Assembly (NCBI GenBank): GCA_016291475.1
Contig: JAEEXJ010000013.1
Span: 1 to 42,799, forward strand
Direction of reading: 5' to 3'
From: Lachnospiraceae bacterium
Lineage (GTDB): Bacteria > Bacillota_A > Clostridia > Lachnospirales > Lachnospiraceae
DNA: 42,799 nt
Shown here: positions 17,203 to 25,076 of the stretch, piece after piece
How the letters are laid out: every line of letters begins with the position of its first letter
How positions within the stretch are numbered: position 1 is the first letter of the stretch
Notes under the pieces: model-generated
Databases searched by the model: none
The model's input: only the letters and a program-made list of their open reading frames with translations
Told to the model about the DNA's origin: nothing
Made by a program: the position numbers and the translations under genes

Positions 17203-19914
17203 GTGTTTTTGGATATTCTTTATTATCTTACAATACGCCCTTTGGAGATACTGTTTGAGACAGTGTTTTTCATAGTATACAGATGGGTCGGCAAACCCTT
17301 TACGACTCTTTTTGCACTGAGCCTTATCGTAAATATACTGGTTTTCCCGCTCTATAAGAGAGCCGATAAGCTTCAGTCCGAACAAAGAGAACGTGAGAAG
17401 GCCATGGAAAGCCGTATCTCACATATTAAGAAGACCTTTAAGGGTGATGAAAAAGTAATGATGATGCAGGCATATTACAGGATCTGCGATTATAAGCCTG
17501 TTTATGCTTTGCGCGGTGTATCATCACTTTTTCTTCAGATTCCCTTTTTCATCGCAGCGTTCAGATTTTTGTCGGGAGTTACCGTTCTTCAGGGAACGCC
17601 TTCGATTCTCCTGAGATTTATTAATAATCCTTACGGCCCGGTTTATCTGATAAACGACCTCGGTTCACCCGACGGTGTGCTTAAGCTTTTCGGACACAGT
17701 ATAAATATCCTTCCCATATTGATGACACTCATCAATATCGTATCGGGAACAATTTATTCCAAGGGACACCTTCGCAAGGAGAAGATTCAGCTTTATGTAA
17801 CCGCACTTGTATTTTTGGTGCTCTTATATAATTCTCCCGCAGGTCTTGTTATCTATTGGACTTTCAACAATCTGTTTTCGCTCCTCAAGAATGCGGTGCA
17901 GAAATTTGTTGAGAGCAGAAAGATAAAGATACCGGCAGCTAAGGTAAAAACCGAATCGGATACCGAGCCCGTTGTTAAAAAGAAGGATAAAGAAGCAGGA
18001 AAAGGGTATGACCGCATTTTTATGTCATGTGCTTTTCTCATGGCTGTAATGACCGGATTGTATATCCCTTCAAATGTTCTTGCAGCATCCGCAACGGAAT
18101 TTATAAGCACCATGGATATTTTTAACCCTTCAAGGTATCTTATTTATTCCCTGGCACTCGGTATAGGTTTTTATGTTGTATGGATCGGAATTTATTATCT
18201 CTTTTCAACCGTTAAGACCAGAAAGATTTTTTCACTTATCTATCTGATCGTATGCGGAAGTGCGGTAGTAAATTATATGTTATCCGGATCGGGACTGGGA
18301 ACCATCTCCACCGATCTTAAATATGATGTTACGCCGGTTTTTGCGACAGGACTGATAGTAAAAGATATTTTGCTTATTCTTGCTGTCTGCCTGGTTGTGA
18401 TAATAGTTTACAGATTCAAGCCTGCTTTTGCGGGAACACTTGCCGCAGCAGGATGTGTTGCATTCCTTTGCATATCACTCCTTAATGTTCACGGAATAAA
18501 TGCGGAGTATAGAGATTTTTCCGAGATGTATAATGCTTCTTCGGATTACGTGGATATTCCTACGATATCTCTTTCAAAGACCGGTAAGAATGTTGTGGTC
18601 ATTATGTTGGACCGCGCAATGGGACCTGTTGTTCCGTACCTTATGAATGAGCGTCCCGAGCTGATGGAGACGTTCGACGGATTTACTTATTATCACGATA
18701 CTATTTCGTACGGCCGTGCTACCAATTTTGCAATGCCCGCCGTATTCGGAGGATATGAATATACTCCCTGGGCAATGAACCAAAGAGACGACATGCTTCT
18801 CGAAGATAAAAACAATGAGGCACTTAAGGTACTTCCTGTTTTGTTTTCCGAGAACGGATACGGTGTTACCGTAATGGATCCTCCTCTTGCGGGTTATTCC
18901 CAGATACCCGATCTCAGTATTTATGATGATTACCCTGAGATCAAAACATATATCTCCAAGGATAAATTCCTGGATAATCCGGCTTTGATGGGAAACAGGA
19001 CTATTGAGGATCTTAAGAGAAATTTCTTCTATTTCGGCGAAATGAAGACGGTTCCTCTGTTCCTTCAGGGGCTTTTGTACGACGGAGGAAATTACAACAA
19101 GGAGTACATGAAATCGCATGCGGTCAATCAGATCTCTGCGGATGATTTTACTGCAGACTCCGAACAGAGCTGGGAAGGAACCCTCATGGGCGACGGAATT
19201 TCCAATTCCTTTATGTCCTGGTACACGGTTCTTGATAATATGGATGAGATCACCGAATTCAGCGACAATGATAAAGGTGAATTCCTGATGATGTATAACT
19301 GCACCGCTCATGAACCCACGCTTTTGCAGCTTCCCGATTATGTACCTCAGGAGCATGTGGACAATACGGCATACGATAACGGTGGATTCTATGTCCTGCT
19401 CGGACAGGTTATGAACCTTACGGATATCCAGCAGGTAACTCACTATCAGATAAACATGGCGGCTTTGCTTAAGCTCGGAGAGTGGTTTGATTATCTGAGA
19501 GAAGAGGGTGTCTATGACAATACCAGGATCATAATCGTCGGAGATCACGGAATCGGAGTCGGCTGGTTCAGCGATTTGAGATTCGGCGACAGGAATGAAT
19601 CCTGTGAATGGTATCTTCCCATGCTCATGGTCAAAGATTTTGATGCTCACGGATTTGAATCATCCTTTGATTTTATGACCAACGCAGATACCTGCCCTAT
19701 GGCTGTTGAGGGAGTTATTGATAATCCTGTAAATCCATTCACGGGAAATCTGCTTGACGGTCATGAAAAGAATGAAGATATACACAGAGTTTTCATATCC
19801 GGAAGATGGGATATAAAGGACAATAACGGTTACAGATTCATCCCCGACGACTGGTATGAGGTTACCGGTTCTCCTTATGAAGTTGAAAACTGGCAATATC
19901 TCGGAACTGAATAA
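17203..19914 (+). CDS. YidC/Oxa1-like domain fused to an LtaS-like membrane phosphotransferase (copy 2)
   Basis: 903 residues, colinear with the preceding gene and very similar in the YidC part. N44 again replaces the groove arginine. The linker after it (about 235-265) is longer and richer in charge. Five helices follow, then the catalytic fold with D470 (MLDRAMGP), T507 (ATNFAMPA), H703 (TAHEP) and GDHG (G780-G783). The GTG at 17203 gives the same MF-ILYYLTIRPLEI start as copy 1; its GGAG is 13 bases away, so initiation may be weak. The 44-base gap before it has no terminator. A hairpin terminator follows. Tandem duplication with divergence is clear. Confidence 0.85.
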   Translation: MFLDILYYLTIRPLEILFETVFFIVYRWVGKPFTTLFALSLIVNILVFPLYKRADKLQSEQREREKAMESRISHIKKTFKGDEKVMMMQAYYRICDYKPVYALRGVSSLFLQIPFFIAAFRFLSGVTVLQGTPSILLRFINNPYGPVYLINDLGSPDGVLKLFGHSINILPILMTLINIVSGTIYSKGHLRKEKIQLYVTALVFLVLLYNSPAGLVIYWTFNNLFSLLKNAVQKFVESRKIKIPAAKVKTESDTEPVVKKKDKEAGKGYDRIFMSCAFLMAVMTGLYIPSNVLAASATEFISTMDIFNPSRYLIYSLALGIGFYVVWIGIYYLFSTVKTRKIFSLIYLIVCGSAVVNYMLSGSGLGTISTDLKYDVTPVFATGLIVKDILLILAVCLVVIIVYRFKPAFAGTLAAAGCVAFLCISLLNVHGINAEYRDFSEMYNASSDYVDIPTISLSKTGKNVVVIMLDRAMGPVVPYLMNERPELMETFDGFTYYHDTISYGRATNFAMPAVFGGYEYTPWAMNQRDDMLLEDKNNEALKVLPVLFSENGYGVTVMDPPLAGYSQIPDLSIYDDYPEIKTYISKDKFLDNPALMGNRTIEDLKRNFFYFGEMKTVPLFLQGLLYDGGNYNKEYMKSHAVNQISADDFTADSEQSWEGTLMGDGISNSFMSWYTVLDNMDEITEFSDNDKGEFLMMYNCTAHEPTLLQLPDYVPQEHVDNTAYDNGGFYVLLGQVMNLTDIQQVTHYQINMAALLKLGEWFDYLREEGVYDNTRIIIVGDHGIGVGWFSDLRFGDRNESCEWYLPMLMVKDFDAHGFESSFDFMTNADTCPMAVEGVIDNPVNPFTGNLLDGHEKNEDIHRVFISGRWDIKDNNGYRFIPDDWYEVTGSPYEVENWQYLGTE

Positions 19915-19928
19915 ATGTATATAAAAGA

Positions 19929-19956
19929 ACTACCCTGATCGAAAGATCAGGGTAGT
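19929..19956. terminator. Bidirectional terminator hairpin
   Basis: A 12-bp perfect stem (19929-19940 with 19945-19956) closes a GAAA tetraloop. It lies after the second fusion gene and overlaps the last codons of the converging lipid-kinase gene. The T-run after it is poor on the + strand, so efficiency is uncertain. Confidence 0.7.
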
Positions 19957-20870
19957 GTTATGTTTATGGCTGATTTAAGAACTTTTACCGTAAGCTCATC
20001 GGCCTGTCTTGTGACTTCGCCGTCGGTGTGAACCCATACGGGGGAGGTGAGTTTGATATGAATTTTACCAGCTTTGTAAGCGGTGATGTTTTTGAATATG
20101 AAGTGTTTGCCTTTTGTTGCAAAGGGGAGAGCAACGAACATCTTAAGAGGTGATATGTTGCTTGCGGTACATATGTCGAGCTTGCCGTCTGTATGTGATG
20201 CTTCGGGACCGAATTTAAATCCGCCGCCCTCAAAAGGTTCGTTCATGAACGCAGAAAACAGGATCTTATTAACCGCAATCTCTTTGCCGCCATCAAAGGA
20301 AATATAACCGTCGGGCTTGGTTGCACCGAATATCTGCTTGATCGCTATGACACCGTATGAGAGTTTTCCTAGACCGATCTTATTGAGCGTTTTCTTAAGT
20401 TTCGAGTGCATGGCTTCTTCACAGACCGCCGCATCGAAGCCTATTCCGGCACTGATAATGAATTTTCTGGATGTGCCGTCTTTATATCTGACTTCACCAA
20501 GATCGATGATGCTTGTACGTCCTCTTTTGACTGCAATATCAAGTGCGAGCCTGATATCAAATGGGATGCCCACGGATCGTGCAAAATCATTACCTGAACC
20601 GGTAGGGACGATGCTTAAGATAATACCTGTGGTATCTTCGATGCCGGATAGGAGTTCGTTGATGGAGCCGTCACCGCCGATCAGGAGGATCCTTACTTTA
20701 GAAGTTGCATCTTTTGTGATCTCGGCGCCGATCTTGGCGATATCGCCGGGCTTTTCGGAATAGTGGATTTCAAATTTCTCACCTGCCTGTGAGAGATAGG
20801 GCTTAACGACTTTTTTGATCACCGAGCCTTTTTCCGAGCCCGACGATGAATTAATGATTACATGTATCAT
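19947..20870 (-). CDS. Diacylglycerol-kinase-family lipid kinase (DgkB/YegS-like)
   Basis: 307 residues. The nucleotide-binding motif is IGGDGSINELLSG (Ser in place of the usual Thr in GGDGT) and the second motif is VPTGSGNDFARS. A C-terminal beta domain includes EPFEGGGFKFGPEA and VHTDGE. Family members phosphorylate diacylglycerol or related lipids on the cytoplasmic face. In Gram-positives DgkB recycles the diacylglycerol left when LtaS uses phosphatidylglycerol. The adjacent LtaS-like fusions make that role attractive here, as an inference. Genes converge, so this is not the same transcript. Confidence 0.88.
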   Translation of the reverse strand: MIHVIINSSSGSEKGSVIKKVVKPYLSQAGEKFEIHYSEKPGDIAKIGAEITKDATSKVRILLIGGDGSINELLSGIEDTTGIILSIVPTGSGNDFARSVGIPFDIRLALDIAVKRGRTSIIDLGEVRYKDGTSRKFIISAGIGFDAAVCEEAMHSKLKKTLNKIGLGKLSYGVIAIKQIFGATKPDGYISFDGGKEIAVNKILFSAFMNEPFEGGGFKFGPEASHTDGKLDICTASNISPLKMFVALPFATKGKHFIFKNITAYKAGKIHIKLTSPVWVHTDGEVTRQADELTVKVLKSAINITLP

Positions 20871-20937
20871 GATCTGTCTGCCTCCGACTCCTATAATTCT
20901 ACTCCTAAATCCCAGTTCTGCATAGTATTACAGAGGC

Positions 20938-21225
20938 GGTTCCTCCCGGCTTGTTCAACCTGGGTGCAAGGTATGGACATGACTGCTGTTTTCTGCTCAT
21001 GATCACTTCGTTAAGCTGTTCTAATGAACACGTTATGTATACTCCATCGTTCGGCGTCGCTCACATTCGACATCCTTGTCTCATGTTCGCTGATTTTGCC
21101 ATCCGGGCAAAATCCCGCCTTGATAAGTATGTGTTCATAAGAACAGCTAAACTCGTTCAAATGTCGCAGAAAACAGCAGTCATATCCATGCCTTGCCCTG
21201 CACTTCATAGAAGCCGGAAGGAACC
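20938..21225 (-). repeat. Structured repeat element, copy 1 (full length)
   Basis: Outer arms 20938-20996 and 21166-21225 are nearly perfect inverted repeats of about 60 bases. Inside is a second stem (TTAAGCTGTTCT at 21011-21022 with AGAACAGCTAAA). Read on the minus strand, the core is a hairpin with CGGAT loop (21092-21114) and a second hairpin (21059-21090) with an ATGA/GAAT internal loop and an AGGA loop in place of TGGA. No gene lies inside. It fills most of the 603-base gap 20871-21473. Confidence 0.8.
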
Positions 21226-21250
21226 ATCCCGCCGTTTTTTATCAGCAATA

Positions 21251-21318
21251 ACGCCTGCGGTGCGAAGTCATTGCTGTACATACATCCCTTAGAACAGCTT
21301 AACGAAGTGATCATGAGC
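21251..21318 (+). repeat. Truncated copy of the structured repeat (3-prime half only)
   Basis: These 68 bases match the 3-prime part of copy 2 (26700-26766) almost base for base, including CGCCTGCGGTGCGAAGTC and AGAACAGCTTAACGAAG. The 5-prime half, including the CGGAT hairpin, is absent. The break falls inside the second core hairpin. Short inverted flanks (CATCCCGCCG near 21225-21234 and CGGCGGGATG near 21368-21377) surround it. Confidence 0.75.
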
Positions 21319-21403
21319 ACGGAATAATACCCACGCGGGCACCTTCAGGCGTGTAGCATATGAGCCCCGGCGGGATGAGTCTGTGGACGGACAGTATAAA
21401 TAA

Positions 21404-21433
21404 TTGGAAAACAGTGGGGTAAGATGATAAAAT
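21404..21433 (+). promoter_or_regulatory. Promoter of the PH-domain / folate operon
   Basis: TTGGAA (21404-21409) and TAAAAT (21428-21433) are 18 bases apart, 40 bases before the ATG at 21474. Confidence 0.6.
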
Positions 21434-21473
21434 ATAGCGGTACGTATTTTTTATCACGGTATGGAGGATAATT

Positions 21474-21872
21474 ATGAAACAGACTGAAGGTTATGATCAC
21501 GTAGAGAGAAAACGCCTTTTGTTCCTCGGACTTCCCTGGACATTTACCGTTTACCGCCTGAAGGAAGACATGCTTAATGTTAAGAGCGGGTTCTTTAAAC
21601 TTGTTCAAAATGACTGCTATATGTATAAGATCGTAGATGTACAGCTCAGCCAGTCTTTCATGGAGAGACTTTGCGGCCTTGGTACCATCACCTGCTATAC
21701 CGGTGATACTACCGACAAAGAGCTTATATTAAAGCATATTAAAAATTCCGAGGAGATAAAAGATTACCTCCTTAAGACTTCCGAGGAGGCAAGGATCAAG
21801 AGACGTACCGTTAACATGCTCGATATCGGATCAGGTGATGTCGGTGATGTAAATGATATTGATCTTCAGTGA
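21474..21872 (+). CDS. Bacterial PH-domain (DUF304-like) protein
   Basis: 132 residues with no membrane helix. The core WTFTVYRLKEDMLNVKSGFF followed by MYKIVDVQLSQSFMERLCGLGTI resembles one repeat of the bacterial PH (bPH/YdbS) fold, with the typical arrangement of a strand, a basic turn and then a helix. A helical and charged tail follows. GGAGGA lies 8-10 bases before the ATG. It precedes folE by 15 bases and so is probably in the folate operon, though a functional link is not apparent. Its ligand is unknown. Confidence 0.65.
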   Translation: MKQTEGYDHVERKRLLFLGLPWTFTVYRLKEDMLNVKSGFFKLVQNDCYMYKIVDVQLSQSFMERLCGLGTITCYTGDTTDKELILKHIKNSEEIKDYLLKTSEEARIKRRTVNMLDIGSGDVGDVNDIDLQ

Positions 21873-21887
21873 TCTTAAGATGAGAAA

Positions 21888-22454
21888 ATGATCGATCAGG
21901 ATAAGATAAAAGAAGCTGCGAAGCTTATCATAGAAGCAATCGGTGAAGATACCGAAAGAGAAGGTCTTAAGGCTACTCCCGACAGGATAGGACGCATGTA
22001 CCAGGAGATCATGGCGGGTTATTCATATGAACCGGAAGATGTCCTCAATACATTTTTCACCGTAGAAGAAGATTCACCGGTTATTGAAAAAGATATAACC
22101 TTTTATTCGATGTGCGAGCATCATATGCTTCCTTTCTTCGGAAAGGCTCATATCGCCTATATTCCCAACGGAAAAGTTGTGGGTATCAGTAAGCTGGCCA
22201 GATGCGTGGAGATCTATGCAAGGCGACTTCAGATCCAGGAACATATGACTATGCAGATAGCGGATGCCATCGAACAAGCACTTGATCCCAAAGGTGTACT
22301 TGTAGTGCTCGATGCCGAGCATACCTGCATGACCATGAGAGGTATCAAAAAGCCCGGAAGCCGCACCGTAACCATCGCAACACGCGGAGTGTTTGCCGAG
22401 GATAATGCGCTTACGGACAGATATCTTGCATTAATGACACAGGGTGGTAATTAA
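21888..22454 (+). CDS. folE: GTP cyclohydrolase I
   Basis: 188 residues, the usual length. It converts GTP to 7,8-dihydroneopterin triphosphate, the entry to folate synthesis. Zinc ligands are C76 and H79 in MCEHHMLPF and C147 in HTCMTMRG. The substrate loop [20 protein letters not shown] is intact. The upstream sequence has only a weak purine-rich site (AAGATGAG). It is followed by folP after three bases, so the fol genes are translated from one message. Confidence 0.97.
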   Translation: MIDQDKIKEAAKLIIEAIGEDTEREGLKATPDRIGRMYQEIMAGYSYEPEDVLNTFFTVEEDSPVIEKDITFYSMCEHHMLPFFGKAHIAYIPNGKVVGISKLARCVEIYARRLQIQEHMTMQIADAIEQALDPKGVLVVLDAEHTCMTMRGIKKPGSRTVTIATRGVFAEDNALTDRYLALMTQGGN

Positions 22455-22457
22455 CCA

Positions 22458-23270
22458 ATGGATATTTCAAATTTCGGTGATCCCCATAAAACATATATTA
22501 TGGGGATCCTTAATGTCACACCGGATTCTTTTTCCGACGGAGGCAGCTATACCGATATAAGCAGTGCTCTCAGAAGAGCGGAGGAAATGGTCTCCGAAGG
22601 CGTTGATATCATCGATATCGGCGGTGAATCCACAAGACCGGGTTATACTCCCGTTGGCGCCGATGAAGAGGCAGAGAGAGTTGTTCCCGTTGTTAAAGAG
22701 ATCAGAAAGTATCTAAACATCCCCATTTCAGTCGATACTTATAAAGCATCCGTTGCAAAGAAAGCACTGGAAGCCGGGGCGGATATCATCAATGATATCT
22801 GGGGCTTCAGACAGGATCCCCAGATGGCTAAGGTGGCTGCGGAGTACGGTGCACTTTGTGTTCTTATGCATAACAGCGACGATACCTATTACGGAGATCT
22901 GATCGCTGATGTTTCAAGGGAAATGGGCGAGTCCGTAAGGATCGCACTGGAGGCAGGAATCAGAAAAGACCGGATCATACTCGATCCCGGAATCGGCTTT
23001 GGCAAAACACTTGAACAGAATCTGGAAGTAATAAGACATCTTTCGGATTTTACAAATATGGGTTATCCCCTGCTTGTAGGTGCAAGCAGAAAATCCGTTA
23101 TTTTCAAGACACTCGGTATCAAACCTGCCGAAGGAGATGCGGCAACATGTGCGATCTCCGTAATGTCTGCACAGGCGGGTGCGAGATTTGTCAGAGTTCA
23201 CAATGTCAAGATGAACGCAATGGCCATTCGTATGACGGAAGGAATAATGTATGGCACAGGAGATAAGTGA
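22458..23270 (+). CDS. folP: Dihydropteroate synthase
   Basis: 270 residues. TIM-barrel enzyme that joins 4-aminobenzoate to the pterin pyrophosphate; the target of sulfonamides. Signature 1 is MGILNVTPDSFSDGG, and the second is DIGGESTRPGY. SVDTYKASVAKKAL and DPGIGFGKT are conserved. Its 3-prime end overlaps the folB-folK start by 20 bases. Operon partner of folE and folBK. Confidence 0.97.
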   Translation: MDISNFGDPHKTYIMGILNVTPDSFSDGGSYTDISSALRRAEEMVSEGVDIIDIGGESTRPGYTPVGADEEAERVVPVVKEIRKYLNIPISVDTYKASVAKKALEAGADIINDIWGFRQDPQMAKVAAEYGALCVLMHNSDDTYYGDLIADVSREMGESVRIALEAGIRKDRIILDPGIGFGKTLEQNLEVIRHLSDFTNMGYPLLVGASRKSVIFKTLGIKPAEGDAATCAISVMSAQAGARFVRVHNVKMNAMAIRMTEGIMYGTGDK

Positions 23271-24102
23271 CAGAGATTACTCTCTCATAAGGATCAGGGA
23301 TCTTAAGGTATTTGCTCATCACGGAGTATTACCTGAAGAGACTGAAAAGGGACAGAACTTCTATGTCTGTGTTGATGCATATCAGAACATCTCCGCAGCG
23401 GCAAGTATGGATGAACTTATGCTCACTACCAACTATGCCGATATGTGCGACCATATAGTAAATTTCCTTACCGATAATACCTACAAGCTTATCGAAACTG
23501 CGGCCGAGGAACTGAGCAAAAGTATTCTTTTAAAATATTCGCTTTTGACATCTGTCGTTGTCGAGATCAAAAAACCCGAAGCTCCCATTGCACATGAATT
23601 CGGATATGTTTCCGTAGTGCGCAGGAGAAGCAGGCACAAAGCTGTTCTGAGCCTCGGTTCCAATATGGACGACAGGGAAAAACATTTAAGAGACGCCATC
23701 GCAGAGCTCGATGAAGATCCTGCCACGAATGTGATAAAGGTTTCGGGAATGTTTGAAACAGAGCCCTACGGATATACCGATCAGAGCAAGTTTATTAATT
23801 GCGCTGTTACGGTCTCCACGATCTTAGAGCCCAAAGACCTTCTTCTTTTTACGCAGGGAATCGAAGCAAAACATAAAAGAGTAAGGGAAATCCACTGGGG
23901 CCCCAGAACTCTGGATATAGACATCATTTTCTATGACGATCTGGTATACGGAGATGCATCGCTCCAGATACCACACATAGATATGCAAAACAGATTCTTT
24001 GTCTTAGAGCCTGTATGCGAAATTGAGCCGGGCTACAGACATCCCGTTTTTAACAGAACCGTTTTGCAGCTTTTGAATGAGCTCAGGGAAAAAGAAAACT
24101 GA
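23251..24102 (+). CDS. folK: Bifunctional dihydroneopterin aldolase / HPPK (FolB-FolK fusion)
   Basis: 283 residues. Residues 1-125 are dihydroneopterin aldolase (RIRDLKVFAHHGVLPEE, then TTNYADMCDHI and PIAHEFGYVSV). Residues 128-283 are hydroxymethyl-dihydropterin pyrophosphokinase (LSLGSNMDDRE, WGPRTLDIDIIFYDD, IPHIDMQNRFFVL). The product feeds folP. The ATG is set by GGAAGGA seven bases upstream and lies inside folP. The last base of its stop codon touches the stop of the converging Gx transporter gene, so the two transcripts must overlap. Confidence 0.95.
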   Translation: MAQEISDRDYSLIRIRDLKVFAHHGVLPEETEKGQNFYVCVDAYQNISAAASMDELMLTTNYADMCDHIVNFLTDNTYKLIETAAEELSKSILLKYSLLTSVVVEIKKPEAPIAHEFGYVSVVRRRSRHKAVLSLGSNMDDREKHLRDAIAELDEDPATNVIKVSGMFETEPYGYTDQSKFINCAVTVSTILEPKDLLLFTQGIEAKHKRVREIHWGPRTLDIDIIFYDDLVYGDASLQIPHIDMQNRFFVLEPVCEIEPGYRHPVFNRTVLQLLNELREKEN

Positions 24103-24603
24103 TCATGTCTCGGGAATCTTTATCTTAAGCAGGAAATGGGTTGCAAATCCTGTAAAGAGTCCCGTAACTATTCCCGATATGCACAGGTAGGGAACATAAA
24201 AGAAGATCAGTGTGCTTTGCATGATAAGCATTGCTACGATGAGCTGGGCGATATTGTGAAAAAATCCGCCGAATGCTCCCGTGAGATAGAGATGATCTCC
24301 GGACAGGATCTTATCAGAGATGATCTCCATGAGGAGTGCCAAAAAACCTCCTGCGGCGGAATAGATAAGAGACGTCGCATTGCCGAACAGGAATGCGGAC
24401 AGAAGCAGGCGCACAAGCAGGACTGATCCTGCTTCTTTTTTTCCGAACTTCTTTAAGGAAAACAGGATTATGATATTGGACAGTCCGGGCTTTATTCCGG
24501 GAACGGGAATGACAGGCGGAAGAATACTCTCGAATGCATAGATGGCAAGGGAGAGTGCAGCCATAAGTCCCAGTGTAACGATTTTACGAGTGTCTTTTTT
24601 CAT
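24103..24603 (-). CDS. Gx transporter family membrane protein (Hpre_diP_synt_I family)
   Basis: 166 residues with about five helices. The start LGLMAALSLAIYAFESILP and VPGIKPGLSNIIILF are typical of the family once named heptaprenyl diphosphate synthase component I and now called Gx transporter. These proteins resemble substrate-binding membrane subunits of ECF importers and cluster with NusG-II and flavin-transfer genes. It lies two bases downstream of the NusG-II gene. Transport of a flavin- or quinone-related compound is a guess from context. Confidence 0.85.
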   Translation of the reverse strand: MKKDTRKIVTLGLMAALSLAIYAFESILPPVIPVPGIKPGLSNIIILFSLKKFGKKEAGSVLLVRLLLSAFLFGNATSLIYSAAGGFLALLMEIISDKILSGDHLYLTGAFGGFFHNIAQLIVAMLIMQSTLIFFYVPYLCISGIVTGLFTGFATHFLLKIKIPET

Positions 24604-24605
24604 GC

Positions 24606-25049
24606 TTAATATGTTATTGCATCGGTGTCTTGTACTTCACCTGTTACTGTTATAAGGAGTCTGTTGGGAAGGCATACGATAGGTTTTGCCGGGGAATTCG
24701 TGATTCCTTCATGGATGCATATGTGGGTGGAACAATCGGAATCGATAATACTGACCCCTTCACGTGTTATCCTGACCACATTGTAGTGACTGCCACGGGG
24801 CGAATAACCTTCGATGACACAAGGGTTTTTATCATCCGAAGGGTCGCATGTGACAGTGAGGATAAGTTCTTCGTCAATCGAAGAAAGATTGCCTGTCCAT
24901 ACAGTAATACCGTCTGATACGATGGTGACGGTTTCACCTTTGTTTTTTTCGGTGTATAAGATCCATGCTGCGGATACGAGTATGAGTATCAGCAGTGTCA
25001 CGGTCATGATCACCGGAGCGGTGTTCTTTTTTGAAATCTTTTTCGACAT
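24606..25049 (-). CDS. NusG domain II-containing membrane-anchored protein
   Basis: 147 residues: a Lys-rich N-terminus, one membrane helix (APVIMTVTLLILILVSAAWI) and an extracytoplasmic domain with the NusG-II pattern ending in DSDCSTHICIHEG and IVCLPNRLLITVTGE. The two Cys residues in CSTHIC are conserved in this family. It is the partner gene of Gx transporters in many Firmicutes. It is divergent from ApbE with a gap of only 27 bases. No strong ribosome binding site is seen. Its molecular role is not known. Confidence 0.85.
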   Translation of the reverse strand: MSKKISKKNTAPVIMTVTLLILILVSAAWILYTEKNKGETVTIVSDGITVWTGNLSSIDEELILTVTCDPSDDKNPCVIEGYSPRGSHYNVVRITREGVSIIDSDCSTHICIHEGITNSPAKPIVCLPNRLLITVTGEVQDTDAITY

Positions 25050-25076
25050 AAGGGCATTTTATCACGTTTATATAAA

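Noticed and set aside
18574..19650. A 358-codon open frame on the minus strand opposite the second fusion gene
   Set aside because: It lies wholly within a gene with clear catalytic motifs, has no ribosome binding site, and reads as Ile/His-rich sequence typical of the antisense of a coding strand.
20951..21292. Short open frames within the structured repeat region, on both strands
   Set aside because: They follow the inverted repeats, have no ribosome binding site, and their peptides mirror each other because the DNA is self-complementary.
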